A stretch of DNA of 64,000 nucleotides from Nitrospira sp. CR1.1 (lineage in GTDB: Bacteria; Nitrospirota; Nitrospiria; Nitrospirales; Nitrospiraceae): contig WIAF01000001.1 in NCBI GenBank assembly GCA_014055465.1, positions 1-64,000 on the forward strand, written 5' to 3'. Shown here in pieces: positions 17,591-28,603 of the stretch. Each line of letters opens with the position of its first letter. The stretch's first letter is position 1. A program made the position numbers and the translations under genes. Under the pieces are notes generated by a model, which was given only the letters and a program-made list of their open reading frames with translations, did no database searches and was not told where the DNA came from.

Positions 17591-18259
17591 ATGGCTACAC
17601 AAGAATCTAGTTCGCCGAATGCCGACAATGGAGAGCTGGGTCGAATCAGTCAAGCCGGCCTTGTCCTCTTGTCCACCACGCTTCAAGTTGTGTATTTGAA
17701 TCCGGAAGCCCGCGTGCTCCTCCAGGAATTCGCCCTTCGTCCAGTGCCATCTACTGACCTACCTGCTGCAATCCGATCATTCTGCCAGGAGGTGATGCGG
17801 AGGCTGCCCACGTCTCCCGAGTCAATGGCCTGGGAGGGATTGCGCCACTCACGCGTAACCTCCTCCCGCTCTCGTCCGATGCTCCTCCGTGCATTTGGCG
17901 TCCCTGCGCCAGGTCACGAAGGTGCCGGACAACTCATCCTCCTGATTGAACCGGCTCAGCCAACCTCTCACACGCTTGCTCCTCACTTACCCCCGACCAC
18001 GCCGATTTACCTGACACCACGAGAGGAATCTGTCACGCGGTACCTCTTGGAAGGCCTCACGAACAAAGAAATTGCGAACAAGCTGAGCATCAGCGAGCAT
18101 ACGGTGAAGGATCACCTGAAACGCTTGATGAAGAAGACTCGGGTGACGACTCGAACTGCCGTGGTCAGTCGACTGCTGGGTGACCACCGCCTGCTCGCTC
18201 AACTCGTGAATGGAAACGCCCCTTCCGCGGACCAGGACATTCATGATCTCGCGGTGTAA
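17591..18259 (+). CDS. LuxR-family transcriptional regulator
   Basis: This 222-residue protein ends in a LuxR/GerE helix-turn-helix at about residues 140-200: LTPREESVTRYLLEGLTNKE, then IANKLSISEHTVKDHLKRLM. The N-terminal part (QAGLVLLSTTLQVVYLNPEA) reads like a small PAS-type sensor domain; no receiver aspartate pocket is evident. It would bind DNA in response to an unknown ligand. It is divergent from the RHS gene and just upstream of a retropepsin-like gene, whose start it may overlap. Confidence 0.82.
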   Translation: MATQESSSPNADNGELGRISQAGLVLLSTTLQVVYLNPEARVLLQEFALRPVPSTDLPAAIRSFCQEVMRRLPTSPESMAWEGLRHSRVTSSRSRPMLLRAFGVPAPGHEGAGQLILLIEPAQPTSHTLAPHLPPTTPIYLTPREESVTRYLLEGLTNKEIANKLSISEHTVKDHLKRLMKKTRVTTRTAVVSRLLGDHRLLAQLVNGNAPSADQDIHDLAV

Positions 18260-18989
18260 TCACGCTCCGCCCCATGATCTCCCCATACCGCGAATGGCAC
18301 CGGCAGCAGTCCTCACCGTCCTAACACTACCGCTGCTGGTCGTACCGACTACCTTCGCCACGGGCACCCTCTTTGAATGCGCGGATGCCGGTGGCAAGAC
18401 AGTATTCACAGACAGTCCCCGTCAGTTTCTTTCCTGTCACGCCGTAAATCTTCTGTCGCCTAAGAGCTCGACAGGACCGTTGCCTCCGACCAGCATGCGG
18501 CTTTCCCCTAATGCTCCGCAGCATGTCGGTACAACGCCCTCGGCTCCGCTCGTATTGGACAAATCCCAGACCACCGCCGTCCCAGTGGAACGCTTGGGAA
18601 GTATCCTCGTTGTCATGGCCACCTTGAATGACTCCACACAGGCACGACTCATTGTCGATACCGGTGCGTCGCAGACCATCATTTCGCGTCGACTCGCTAT
18701 AGAGCTTGGATTGTCTTCGACCGCCTATGCAACACACGTCTTGCTGCACACAGCAAGCGGGTCCGTTCAGGTGGACGCGGTGATACTTGATGCAATTCGC
18801 ATCGGCGGGGCAGAGCTCAGGAATAGCCAGGTTTTAATTCACGACCTTCCCGACCTTCCATTTACGGTTGACGGGCTCTTGGGATTGAGCTTTTTGGAGG
18901 CGTATCAGATTACCCTCGACAGCAGCCGAGGAGAATTGCACTTGAGGCCGACGTCGGTTCAATCATCTGAAGCCTCGGATCACAAATAA
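18243..18989 (+). CDS. exported retropepsin-like aspartic protease with DUF4124-like N-terminus
   Basis: The catalytic loop is ARLIVDTGASQTII (Asp about residue 139), followed by the downstream GLLGLSFLEAYQITLD motif typical of the clan AA proteases in bacteria. The N-terminal part has a hydrophobic segment (AAVLTVLTLPLLVVPTTFA) serving as signal or anchor, then LFECADAGGKTVFTDSP, the usual DUF4124 phrase. The start is uncertain: 18243 overlaps the LuxR gene by 17 nt, 18294 would begin right at the signal segment, and neither has a strong Shine-Dalgarno. One active-site Asp per chain implies a dimer. The substrate is unknown. Confidence 0.78.
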   Translation: MISRCNHAPPHDLPIPRMAPAAVLTVLTLPLLVVPTTFATGTLFECADAGGKTVFTDSPRQFLSCHAVNLLSPKSSTGPLPPTSMRLSPNAPQHVGTTPSAPLVLDKSQTTAVPVERLGSILVVMATLNDSTQARLIVDTGASQTIISRRLAIELGLSSTAYATHVLLHTASGSVQVDAVILDAIRIGGAELRNSQVLIHDLPDLPFTVDGLLGLSFLEAYQITLDSSRGELHLRPTSVQSSEASDHK

Positions 18990-19875
18990 CTATTCCTCGC
19001 TCTGCGTTTTGGGATTGGCTCGTGAGAGGGGGACCAGAATCGCCGCTGTCGCTGCTAGTAGCACGCCTCCGCAGCGTCCTAATGCCTCCTTTTGTATTGG
19101 CGTAGCAAGACAGATTTGACAGCGAAACATCCAGCCCTGTTCTCTAATGACGTATGTGGTTGTTTTTGTAAAAACAAGGTGCGCCCGATGGCGTCGTTGA
19201 GCAGCGTACCGTCCTGGGGCGACAGATTTCCCCGTCCAGGGCTTGCACGACTGAGACAGCCCTGATAGCACATGTCGGGCCTGCCAGGATTGAAGGCGTG
19301 AGGGTGAAACGCGTCTCTACCGGTTCACTCTTGAGGGTAGAGAAATACGGATTGAACCCGGCGAGGACAGCGCCTTCATGATTGGATGGAACCGCTTTCA
19401 TCGAGAATGATTGTGATGTCGCGCGGTAAAGCTGAGTGGTTCGGCTGTTGATGCGCCAGCTTGTCCATGTATGATCCTTCATCCGATAGGTGGCGACCAA
19501 ACCCCATCCCATTCGAAGACCGTGACATGGCAGTGACTCCTCGGATCGAAGGCCGGTTGAAGTTCTGTGCTCGTGTTTAAGGAATTCTGCACACTGGCAG
19601 TATGCAGCCAATCAGCAACTTCTGAGATCCCGTCGGCACCTTTAAGTTGCCGACCTTACCTTTCCTCTCTCTCAAACGCAGCCGTTGGCAATCCGTGGGA
19701 AATAGAATCGGAAACACCCAGGACAATTGAGTGGGGCGAGGCACTTTCGGCGATTTTCCGATTGCGCGAGGGTGCAATCGTTGCGGGTTATGCGGTGCAA
19801 GAGAAGGGAGAATTGTCCAATGACTGTCCAATGGAGTTTCATTGGACAAACTGAGAATCGTAAGTGATTGAAAAA
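18990..19875. other. long region without a confident gene
   Basis: Minus-strand frames at 18990-19271 and 19144-19611 are open but overlap one another, have unusual composition and match no family I know. They could be pieces of a decayed gene, but this cannot be decided by eye. Near the right end an inverted repeat (19825-19848) precedes the tRNA-Lys gene. No repeat array or RNA gene other than that was seen. Confidence 0.3.
19825..19848. terminator. perfect inverted repeat (9-bp stem, 6-nt loop) downstream of tRNA-Lys
   Basis: TGTCCAATG GAGTTT CATTGGACA is a perfect hairpin, and an extra TGTCCAATG-like copy begins at 19814. It lies just past the 3' end of the minus-strand tRNA gene. There is no run of T after it, so it is a weak terminator candidate and might be a protein-binding palindrome. 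Confidence 0.35.
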
Positions 19876-19951
19876 TGGTGAGTCGGCTGGGATTCGAACC
19901 CAGGACCCTCGCCTTAAAAGGGCGATGCTCTACCAGCTGAGCTACCGACTC
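19876..19951 (-). tRNA. tRNA-Lys (UUU)
   Basis: The minus strand folds as a complete cloverleaf. The acceptor stem pairs GAGTCGG with CCGACTC. The D arm is GCTCAGCTGGTAGAGC, the anticodon stem-loop is TCGCC-CTTTTAA-GGCGA with anticodon TTT, and the T arm is CTGGGTTCGAATCCCAG. The 3' CCA is encoded. The length is 76 nt. Confidence 0.97.
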
Positions 19952-20069
19952 TCCCAAGATGGAGACGACACATCGTCACGCGAGGATCGTGACGGGAGGG
20001 ATCTTACCACTGACGCGTCATGAATCGCTACGGCGCGCTTCCGTTGCACGCGAAAAACAGGACACATTA

Positions 20070-21897
<1,828 letters not shown>

Positions 21898-21973
21898 GGG
21901 GCTGTGGCGCAGTTGGGAGCGCGCGTGAATGGCATTCACGAGGTCGCCGGTTCAATCCCGGCCAGCTCCACCA
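21898..21973 (+). tRNA. tRNA-Ala (GGC)
   Basis: The acceptor stem pairs GGGGCTG with CAGCTCC (one G-T). The anticodon stem-loop is CGTGA-ATGGCAT-TCACG with anticodon GGC, the T arm is GCCGGTTCAATCCCGGC, and the CCA end is encoded. The length is 76 nt. The ABC-F gene follows in the same direction. Confidence 0.96.
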
Positions 21974-22131
21974 AATCAAGCTTGTCCGACCAACACTCCG
22001 GATGTGTGCGGGGATATCCGAACTCTACGAGTCATACGCTTAGCCAGCCGCCGCTTCACACGCAGGCGCTGACACTCCGCAGCGGGTACCTCGCCGAACC
22101 GTTCACCTCAGCCCCCGAGTACTACTGATCC

Positions 22132-23973
22132 ATGCTTCAGCTTGAATCCGTTCATAAGCAATATTCCACGAAGGTCCTGCTCGAAGGCGCCACCGCACAC
22201 TTGCGGCCTGGAGCCCGTGTCGGTCTCGTTGGCCCCAATGGCGCCGGGAAAACGACGCTCTTCCGGATGATTTTGGGCGAAGAGTCGCCCGATAAAGGCA
22301 CCATCCGCAAACGCCCGCGACTGCGCATCGGCTACCTGCCACAGGAATTGGAAACCATTGTCGGCAAAACCGTGCTGGATGCCGCGCATCGTGACATCTA
22401 CCCGGAACATGAAGCCGAACGCATCCTCTCCGGCTTGGGCTTTACTGAAGCGGATTTTTCGCGGCCGATCGAAAACCTCTCGGGCGGATACCGCATGCGC
22501 GTGGCGCTGGCGCACTTGCTGTTGTCGAACCCCGACGTCCTCATGCTGGATGAACCGACGAATCACTTGGACAAACCAACCCAGCGTTGGTTCGAACGGT
22601 TTCTCCTCGAATCCAACCTGACGCTGTTGGTGATCAGTCACGACACGAAATTTCTCGATGGCATCGCCACACACATCTGGGAGCTCCGGGATCGCACCCT
22701 TCAGGAATATCGTGGAAACTATACGAAGTTTCAGGAACTGCGGGCGGCCCGCGATGCACAACTTGAAGCTGCGGCGAATCGGCAAAGTAAGGAAGTCGCC
22801 CGCGTCCAGAGTTTCATCGACCGTTTCCGTTATCAAGCCAATAAAGCCAAGCAGGTGCAGTCGCGCATCAAGCAATTGGATAAGGTGAAGCTGATCGAAC
22901 GGCAGCGTGATACCAAGCGGGTGCGGTTCAAGTTTCCGCTTCCTGCTGCCAGCGGCCGGCATGTGCTCGAGCTGAAAGGCGTGGCGAAGAGTTATGGAGA
23001 AAAGGTCATTTACCGTTCGTTGGACTTCACCGTGGAACGCGGTCAGCGCATCGCGCTGGTGGGTGAAAACGGCGCCGGCAAGAGTACGTTGCTCAAGATG
23101 CTAGCCGGGGTGTTGCCGTTTGAAAAGGGATCGCGCCAGGTCGGCCACGGAGTCACCCTGCACTACTTTGCCCAGCACCAGGCAGAATCCTTGAACCAGG
23201 AGGACACCATTCTGGAATCGTTGGCCGAAGTGTCGGCGCAGGCTGAAACCAATTTTCTCCGCGGCATAGCCGGGGCGTTCCTCTTCACCGGCGATGACCA
23301 GAAAAAGCCTATCAAGGCCCTCAGCGGCGGCGAACGCAACCGCGTCGCGCTGGCTCGCATGCTGGTGGAACCGGCCAACACCCTCCTGCTTGATGAGCCG
23401 ACCAACCACCTCGATCCGGCATCGGTGGATATGTTGACGGACGCCATGACCGACTTCCCGGGTACCATTGTGTTCATCTCCCATGATCCGACCTTCCTCG
23501 CCCGCGTCGCGACCATGATCGTCGAAGTAGACGAAGGCCAGGCCAGGAATTACTTGGGCGACTACGAGTATTTCTTGTGGAAGAAGGCGCAGGAATTCGA
23601 GTCGATCAAGGAAAGCAGCGCAGAGCTCGCGGCCGCCCAGGCCGACAAATCGTCTGGCCCTACGAAGGCCATGGCCTCGCAGGTACAACCGAAGTCCTCC
23701 GGCGGAGAACGGCGAGACCTGAGCAAAACGCAGGCACGCCTCGAAAAACAAGTCTCCCGCGCGGAGTCTGAAATCGCCTCAATGGAATCCAAGGTGAAGG
23801 CGAGGGAACTGGAACTGGCTGATCCGGCGCTCTACCAGGAACTCGGCCGCTGGAGCGAGCTGCAGCGAGAGCAGGAAACCTGGAAGAAGGAGTTGGAACG
23901 GCTCACGGCGCGCTGGGAATCGTTGTCGGAGGAATTACAGGAAGTACGGGAAAAACTGACGGCAGCCGGTTAG
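22132..23973 (+). CDS. ABC-F family ATPase (ribosome-associated type)
   Basis: This 613-residue soluble protein has two ABC ATPase domains and no membrane segment. Domain 1 has Walker A GPNGAGKTTL, signature LSGGYRMRVALA and Walker B VLMLDEPTNHLD. Domain 2 has GENGAGKSTL, LSGGERNRVALA and TLLLDEPTNHLD. The linker between them (about residues 195-275) is charged and helical, as in ABC-F proteins, and the C-terminal 80 residues form a probable coiled coil (LEKQVSRAESEIASMESKVK). Family members act on the ribosome in translation or antibiotic protection; which subtype this is cannot be told. Its stop overlaps the convergent PilZ gene by 4 nt. Confidence 0.93.
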   Translation: MLQLESVHKQYSTKVLLEGATAHLRPGARVGLVGPNGAGKTTLFRMILGEESPDKGTIRKRPRLRIGYLPQELETIVGKTVLDAAHRDIYPEHEAERILSGLGFTEADFSRPIENLSGGYRMRVALAHLLLSNPDVLMLDEPTNHLDKPTQRWFERFLLESNLTLLVISHDTKFLDGIATHIWELRDRTLQEYRGNYTKFQELRAARDAQLEAAANRQSKEVARVQSFIDRFRYQANKAKQVQSRIKQLDKVKLIERQRDTKRVRFKFPLPAASGRHVLELKGVAKSYGEKVIYRSLDFTVERGQRIALVGENGAGKSTLLKMLAGVLPFEKGSRQVGHGVTLHYFAQHQAESLNQEDTILESLAEVSAQAETNFLRGIAGAFLFTGDDQKKPIKALSGGERNRVALARMLVEPANTLLLDEPTNHLDPASVDMLTDAMTDFPGTIVFISHDPTFLARVATMIVEVDEGQARNYLGDYEYFLWKKAQEFESIKESSAELAAAQADKSSGPTKAMASQVQPKSSGGERRDLSKTQARLEKQVSRAESEIASMESKVKARELELADPALYQELGRWSELQREQETWKKELERLTARWESLSEELQEVREKLTAAG

Positions 23974-24347
23974 TCCGTCGACTTCAGCGTCTCTTCCAGA
24001 TAGTAGTACAACCAGCGGTTCTTTTCTTTCGTCACCAGGTCGTCCCACACCACCCCGAGCAACATTCCCTTCTCCCACGGCTTCGCCCAGGCCACCGTGG
24101 CGCTCAACTTCTCCTGTTGCTCCACGCGATCGGGATCCAGAAAGGCCAACGAGACAGTAATTTTTGCGCCGATCGGCAGGGTTTCTTTCGAGTGCAGTCC
24201 CGCGCCAATCTTGTTCACATTGTTGAGAACCGCCGTAAATCCCTTGGCCCCGCTCTGCGGGGACACCAGGGCCGACCCGATCAGTGTCGCCCGGACATAT
24301 TTCCGGCGTTCGCTCACACTTTCCGTTGAATTGGCCTGACGCGCCAT
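23970..24347 (-). CDS. PilZ domain protein
   Basis: A 125-residue single-domain protein. The c-di-GMP signature is visible as RRKYVR near the N-terminus (RxxxR) and NVNKIGAGLHS, a variant of the D/NxSxxG motif with Asn in place of Ser at the third position. The rest is a beta-barrel-like pattern (ITVSLAFLD, LSATVAWAK, MLLGVVWDD). It probably binds c-di-GMP and passes the signal to a partner; the substitution leaves some doubt about affinity. It converges with the ABC-F gene, stops overlapping. Confidence 0.85.
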   Translation of the reverse strand: MARQANSTESVSERRKYVRATLIGSALVSPQSGAKGFTAVLNNVNKIGAGLHSKETLPIGAKITVSLAFLDPDRVEQQEKLSATVAWAKPWEKGMLLGVVWDDLVTKEKNRWLYYYLEETLKSTD

Positions 24348-24388
24348 AGAGACCTCGCTGCTAAGTATAACCGTATAACCAGCTTTGT

Positions 24389-25711
24389 CTAGCCCCTTTC
24401 TTCATCACCTGCGGAGATCCTGGGACGGTAATACCGCGAGCCTTTCAGCGGGTCAGGAAGGTGGTCTTGCTCGGCTTTGGCTGCGGGGTCCTCGTGTACA
24501 TACCGGTATCCCTTGCCATATCCAATGTCATTCATCAGCGAAGTCACGGCATTGCGGAGATGCAACGGCACGCCCAGATTGCCGTGCTGGCGCGCATCCC
24601 GAACGGCCTCCTGCAGCCCCACATAGGACGCGTTGTCCTTTGGGCGGGTGGCCAGGTACGTCGTTCCGTGCGCCAGGCTGATCTGCGACTCCGGTAGCCC
24701 CACGAACTCCACTGCCTGCGCCACCGCATTGGCCAGGATGAGCGCCTCGGGTTCGGCATTGCCGATGTCCTCAGACGCGAAAATGACCATACGCCGAGCG
24801 ATGAATCGAGGATTCTCGCCGCCCTCCAGCATACGCGCGAGCCAATAGAGCGCCCCATCCGGATCGGAGTCACGCAGACTCTTGATGTAGGCGGAGATCA
24901 GATTGTAATGCTCTTCGCCACCCTTGTCGTAACGCAGGGCCTTTTTGAGCAGCGCGGACTCCAGCACCTGTTCATCGATGATGCGTCGTCCATCCGGTCC
25001 GACCGGCGCCTGGCCGGCCACAAACTCCAGCGTCGTCAAGAGGCTTCTCGCATCACCATTCCCGAATGCAATCAACCGTTCGCGGGCAGCAGGGCGGATC
25101 GTCAGGCGAAGCGACCCCAAGCCGCGCTCTGAATCAGCCACTGCGCGATCAAGAATTGAGCCGAGCGCCTCAGTTGCCAGCGGATGGAGCACGATCACGA
25201 GGGAGCGCGAAAGTAAGGGCGCAATGAGTTCGAAGGACGGATTCTCAGTGGTGGCGCCGATCAGTACCACCGTTCCCCGCTCGACATGCGGAAGAAACGC
25301 GTCCTGCTGCGCCTTATTGAAGCGATGAATTTCGTCGACAAAGAGGATCGTCGCCAGCCCTCTGTTTCGCCGCTGCTCCGCGGCTTTGATGATCTCGCGC
25401 AGTTCCGGGATGCCTCCGGTCACTGCTGAGAATGGTACGAACTGCGATTTCGTATACTGCGCGACCAGCCCGGCCAGCGTGGTTTTCCCGCAACCCGGAG
25501 GGCCCCAGAAGATCACGGAGGAGAGCCGGTCCTGCTCAATCGCATTTCTCAACGGGCGCCCGGGCCCCACCACGTCGTCCTGGCCGACGAGATCGTCAAA
25601 ACTCCGTGGGCGCAGGCGTTCCGCCAAGGGTACTTTTCCGGATGGCGTGACTCGCTGGGTAGGCTGTGATGCCGCGAATAAATCGCCGGTAGAATCGTGA
25701 ACAGACATCAT
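24389..25711 (-). CDS. rarA: replication-associated recombination protein A (MgsA/WHIP-type AAA+ ATPase)
   Basis: RarA acts at stalled replication forks. The N-terminal region carries PLAERLRPRSFDDLVGQDDV, then Walker A WGPPGCGKTTLAGL, Walker B ILFVDEIHRFNKAQQDAFLP and sensor 1 LIGATTENPSFEL. The C-terminal half has the RarA-specific tetramerisation part (DPDGALYWLARMLEGGENPR, RMVIFASEDIGNAEPEAL). The length of about 440 residues fits. The start is taken at the Met pair 25711/25708 (MMSVHDST); a longer frame to 25738 exists. Confidence 0.95.
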   Translation of the reverse strand: MMSVHDSTGDLFAASQPTQRVTPSGKVPLAERLRPRSFDDLVGQDDVVGPGRPLRNAIEQDRLSSVIFWGPPGCGKTTLAGLVAQYTKSQFVPFSAVTGGIPELREIIKAAEQRRNRGLATILFVDEIHRFNKAQQDAFLPHVERGTVVLIGATTENPSFELIAPLLSRSLVIVLHPLATEALGSILDRAVADSERGLGSLRLTIRPAARERLIAFGNGDARSLLTTLEFVAGQAPVGPDGRRIIDEQVLESALLKKALRYDKGGEEHYNLISAYIKSLRDSDPDGALYWLARMLEGGENPRFIARRMVIFASEDIGNAEPEALILANAVAQAVEFVGLPESQISLAHGTTYLATRPKDNASYVGLQEAVRDARQHGNLGVPLHLRNAVTSLMNDIGYGKGYRYVHEDPAAKAEQDHLPDPLKGSRYYRPRISAGDEERG

Positions 25712-25831
25712 CGAGCTCAAATGAATGGCCCTCTGCATTCTATACGTCTCAACGGAATCACCGCAAACCTATTGATTCTCGAACTTGGGAATGGTACCAC
25801 CCATCCAACCACACTTTGCAAAGGGCAACCG

Positions 25832-26623
25832 ATGTTTTATCAGGCAAACAGTATTCGATTGGCGTATGACGACGAGGGCTCAGGCCTCCCACTCGTATTT
25901 CTGCATGCGTTCCCGTTGAATCGTTCGATGTGGAAGCCGCAAGTCACCGCCCTGTCCACACAATTCAGAACCATCGCGGTCGATCTTCGCGGGCATGGCG
26001 AGTCCGATGCCCCGCTGTGGTCTTTTTCACTTGAGCAGTATGCCGACGATGTGGCTGCGCTGCTCGACCACCTGAACATTCCACAAGCTGTGCTGGTGGG
26101 GCTTTCCATGGGAGGCTACGTCAGCCTGGCATTCTCGAGAAGATACGGCAATCGGCTCCGCGCACTGGTACTCGCCGATACTCGAGCGCAGGCAGATAGT
26201 CCGGAGGGGCGAACAGGACGCTTTCATCTGGCACAAACCGCGTATACACAAGGCGCCGAAGCGGTCGCGAACACCATGCTGCCAAAGCTGCTCGGCACAA
26301 CGTCTCTGAAAAGCAAACCCGAACTGGTGGAGTCTATTCGCAGGACGATTCAACACACGCCGGTAAGCGGCATGCTCGTTGATTTGATGGCCATGGCAGC
26401 GCGCCCTGACTCCGTCGCCCATCTTAAGGCCATTTCCTGCCCAACCTTCGTCGTGGTCGGAGAGGAGGACCATACGACCCCCCTCGCCGACGCTCAATTG
26501 ATGGCGCGTGAGCTACCGAAGGCCCGGCTAGCTGTCATTCCAGCCGCCGGACACGTGAGTAATTGCGAACAACCTGAGACGTTTAACGATCTGCTGCGAG
26601 GATTCGTCGAGGAGCTAGCGTAA
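25832..26623 (+). CDS. alpha/beta hydrolase
   Basis: The protein has 263 residues. The nucleophile elbow is VGLSMGGYVSL, the oxyanion region LVFLHAFPLNRSMWKPQ, the acid GEEDHTTPLA and the catalytic histidine AAGHVSNCEQP, all in canonical order. RTIAVDLRGHGESD is the usual loop before the nucleophile. The start at 25832 (MFYQANSIRLAYDD) is chosen because the fold begins there; the open frame extends upstream to 25697 without similarity. It resembles 3-oxoadipate enol-lactonase and related esterases, but the substrate cannot be inferred. Confidence 0.9.
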   Translation: MFYQANSIRLAYDDEGSGLPLVFLHAFPLNRSMWKPQVTALSTQFRTIAVDLRGHGESDAPLWSFSLEQYADDVAALLDHLNIPQAVLVGLSMGGYVSLAFSRRYGNRLRALVLADTRAQADSPEGRTGRFHLAQTAYTQGAEAVANTMLPKLLGTTSLKSKPELVESIRRTIQHTPVSGMLVDLMAMAARPDSVAHLKAISCPTFVVVGEEDHTTPLADAQLMARELPKARLAVIPAAGHVSNCEQPETFNDLLRGFVEELA

Positions 26624-26639
26624 GCGACCGCGGGAGAGA

Positions 26640-27275
26640 TTAGCCTCCGTCTCTGACGCTGCTGCCACGAATCAGCTTGAGAAACTCTTCGCGGGTCTGC
26701 TGTTGGGTGCGAAACACGCCCAGCATGGAACTGCTGACGGCGACGGTATTTTGCTTTTCGACCCCCCGCATCATCATGCAGAGATGGCGCGCTTCCATGA
26801 CGACCGCGACCCCATGGGCATTCAGCTTTTTCTTGAGGGTTTCGGCGATTTGAAGCGTCAGCCGCTCCTGCACTTGGAGCCGCCGGCTGAAGGCATCGAC
26901 GACCCGCGGAATCTTGCTGAGGCCTACGACCTTCTTGTTCGGCAGATACCCTACATGACACTTCCCGAAAAACGGCAACAAATGATGCTCGCACATGCTG
27001 AAGAAATCGATATCCTTCACGATCACCATTTCATCGTACTCTATGGGAAAGAGGGCGCCATTGAGCAAGTGATCGATGTCCTGTCGATAGCCCTGGGTCA
27101 TAAACCGCATGGCTTTCGCAACGCGTTTGGGCGTATTGAGAAGACCATTGCGGTCCGGGTCCTCTCCCAACTCGACCAACAGCTTCGTCATCAACCCTTC
27201 AATCGGGTCCTCGGCGGTTGGCGTTGCAGCGACACGCGACCGTCTGGCGCGGGACCCGGAAACTACTTTAGCCAT
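26640..27275 (-). CDS. folE: GTP cyclohydrolase I
   Basis: FolE converts GTP to dihydroneopterin triphosphate, the entry to folate and other pterins. Signature regions are present: [20 protein letters not shown] with zinc ligands Cys and His, [20 protein letters not shown], and [15 protein letters not shown] carrying the third zinc Cys. The length of 211 residues is normal, with an Arg/Ala-rich N-terminal tail. The start overlaps the end of the upstream PTPS gene by 8 nt, so the two are co-transcribed. Confidence 0.97.
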   Translation of the reverse strand: MAKVVSGSRARRSRVAATPTAEDPIEGLMTKLLVELGEDPDRNGLLNTPKRVAKAMRFMTQGYRQDIDHLLNGALFPIEYDEMVIVKDIDFFSMCEHHLLPFFGKCHVGYLPNKKVVGLSKIPRVVDAFSRRLQVQERLTLQIAETLKKKLNAHGVAVVMEARHLCMMMRGVEKQNTVAVSSSMLGVFRTQQQTREEFLKLIRGSSVRDGG

Positions 27276-27717
27276 GCCTCACTCCATCTTCTCTCCGCAC
27301 CTGCTTCGCGGATCCGGAATATTCGAAATAGTTGTCTCGCGTCTCGATCACACCGACCTTCACGAGACGTCCCCCCGGAACTTCATTGACCAAGAGTTCC
27401 CAAATGAGCACCACCAGATTCTCTCCGGTGGTGGTCTGGGTCGCAAACTCCGGATCCTTGTTCAAATCCTGATGATCGAATCGTCGCACCACAATCCGCT
27501 GCACCACATCATCGAGCCTCGGCAGGTCCACCACTTGATGGGTCACGGGGTCCATGTCACCCCTGACTGAAACGAACACCACATAGTTATGCCCATGCCC
27601 GTTGGGATTGTTGCACTTGCCGAACGTGGCCCAATTTTCTTCAGACGACAACTGATCGGTGTGCAAACGATGAGCGGCGCAGAAACGATAGCGGCGCGTA
27701 ATGGTGGCCTCAGACAT
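27268..27717 (-). CDS. 6-pyruvoyl-tetrahydropterin synthase / 6-carboxytetrahydropterin synthase family protein
   Basis: A 149-residue T-fold enzyme. The zinc ligands are FCAAHRL and [11 protein letters not shown], with the catalytic Cys in FGKCNNPNG. The C-terminal acid is in [12 protein letters not shown]. It uses the FolE product dihydroneopterin triphosphate, and the 8-nt overlap with folE supports this coupling. Whether it makes 6-carboxytetrahydropterin for queuosine (QueD) or 6-pyruvoyl-tetrahydropterin cannot be decided here, and no other queuosine genes are in the window. Confidence 0.88.
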   Translation of the reverse strand: MSEATITRRYRFCAAHRLHTDQLSSEENWATFGKCNNPNGHGHNYVVFVSVRGDMDPVTHQVVDLPRLDDVVQRIVVRRFDHQDLNKDPEFATQTTTGENLVVLIWELLVNEVPGGRLVKVGVIETRDNYFEYSGSAKQVRREDGVRHG

Positions 27718-27751
27718 CCGAGCAACTCTCCAGACAGATGATCAAACGAAC

Positions 27752-27795
27752 AAGCCGGGAGAGCTACCCGCTAGAGAGGGAGCCACTCCCGGCTT
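27752..27795 (-). terminator. hairpin between the A-type carrier gene and the PTPS gene
   Basis: AAGCCGGGAG (27752-27761) and CTCCCGGCTT (27786-27795) are perfect 10-bp inverted repeats around a 24-nt loop. On the minus strand the second arm is followed by GTTCGTTTG, a short T-rich stretch. It lies between the stop of the upstream gene and the start of the next, so a terminator for the Fe-S/NuoF operon is likely. Confidence 0.6.
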
Positions 27796-27850
27796 GATCC
27801 GTCACTCAACGAAACATCGGCGCCCCGGTTGAACCACAACCGGAAGGCTC

Positions 27851-28171
27851 TTACGCACTGAAAGAACTGCCGCACCCGCAGGTGGTTTTCGCTTGCGGGT
27901 TCTTAATCGAGAATCCGGACCCTTGCAGACTGTCGACATAATCGACTTCCGCGCCTTGCAACAGCGGAGCACTCTGCGAATCCATGATCACTTTCACATC
28001 ACCTTTTTCAATGACCGTGTCGTCATCGGCCATTTTTGACTCGAAGGCCATTCCATACTGATATCCGTGGCATCCGCCGCCGCGAACATAAATCCTCAGA
28101 CCGACCACATCTTTTTCTTCGGTCATCAGTTCTTTTATCTTCTGCTCTGCCAATTGCGTAATCGTTACCAT
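27851..28171 (-). CDS. A-type iron-sulfur carrier (ErpA/IscA family)
   Basis: A 106-residue HesB-like protein. The three conserved cysteines are in RGGGCHGYQYG and the C-terminal TTCGCGSSF. It would receive and deliver Fe-S clusters in the cytoplasm. It sits downstream of a 2Fe-2S ferredoxin and NuoF on the same strand, so it may mature their clusters. Subtype (ErpA or IscA) cannot be decided from this sequence alone. Confidence 0.93.
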   Translation of the reverse strand: MVTITQLAEQKIKELMTEEKDVVGLRIYVRGGGCHGYQYGMAFESKMADDDTVIEKGDVKVIMDSQSAPLLQGAEVDYVDSLQGSGFSIKNPQAKTTCGCGSSFSA

Positions 28172-28234
28172 CGTTGGTCCTCCTTCTGGTCTGCGTGTTC
28201 GGCACGTTGTGTTACTTTACCATCTCGCGGGAAC

Positions 28235-28591
28235 TTACGGAAGCCCGACTCCTTTTTTCCCGAATTGGCTGGATGCCGCTGAGGTCGGTTGCACCCACTT
28301 CGTTTCAGGAACACGAACCACCACATCACCTAATACCTTCGCCTGACAACCAAGCCGATGCCACGGCTCAGAGAGTGCTTCACGATCCAGGAGATCCTGC
28401 TCGTCGAAATCAATCTCGGATAGGTTCTCCCCGCCCACCTGCACTTCAACCCGGCAGGTCGTGCAGGATGCATTTCCTCCGCAGTCGTGATTGAGCTCAA
28501 ACCCGAGTGCCTTGGCAGCTTCCAATAAGGTGAGGTTCAATTCGACCTCCCCGCTACGCCCCTCCGGATGGAGAAAACTCACACGCGGCAT
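28235..28591 (-). CDS. 2Fe-2S ferredoxin
   Basis: A 118-residue ferredoxin with ligands DCGGNASCTTCRV near residue 37 (CxxxxCxxC) and a fourth Cys in HRLGCQAKV near residue 81, the adrenodoxin/Isc-type spacing. It lies 12 nt after the NuoF stop in the same direction. This suggests that it is an electron partner of the NuoF-like subunit or a general reductant. A C-terminal tail of about 20 residues is unusual but unremarkable. Confidence 0.92.
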   Translation of the reverse strand: MPRVSFLHPEGRSGEVELNLTLLEAAKALGFELNHDCGGNASCTTCRVEVQVGGENLSEIDFDEQDLLDREALSEPWHRLGCQAKVLGDVVVRVPETKWVQPTSAASSQFGKKGVGLP

Positions 28592-28603
28592 CTGCCGACT
28601 CCT

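Noticed and set aside
18990..19611. Two overlapping minus-strand frames
   Set aside because: I considered a frameshifted hypothetical gene, but neither frame shows a family pattern or consistent codon use; left as unassigned.
22108..22962. 284-codon minus-strand frame
   Set aside because: It is antisense to the first half of the ABC-F gene and has no family resemblance.
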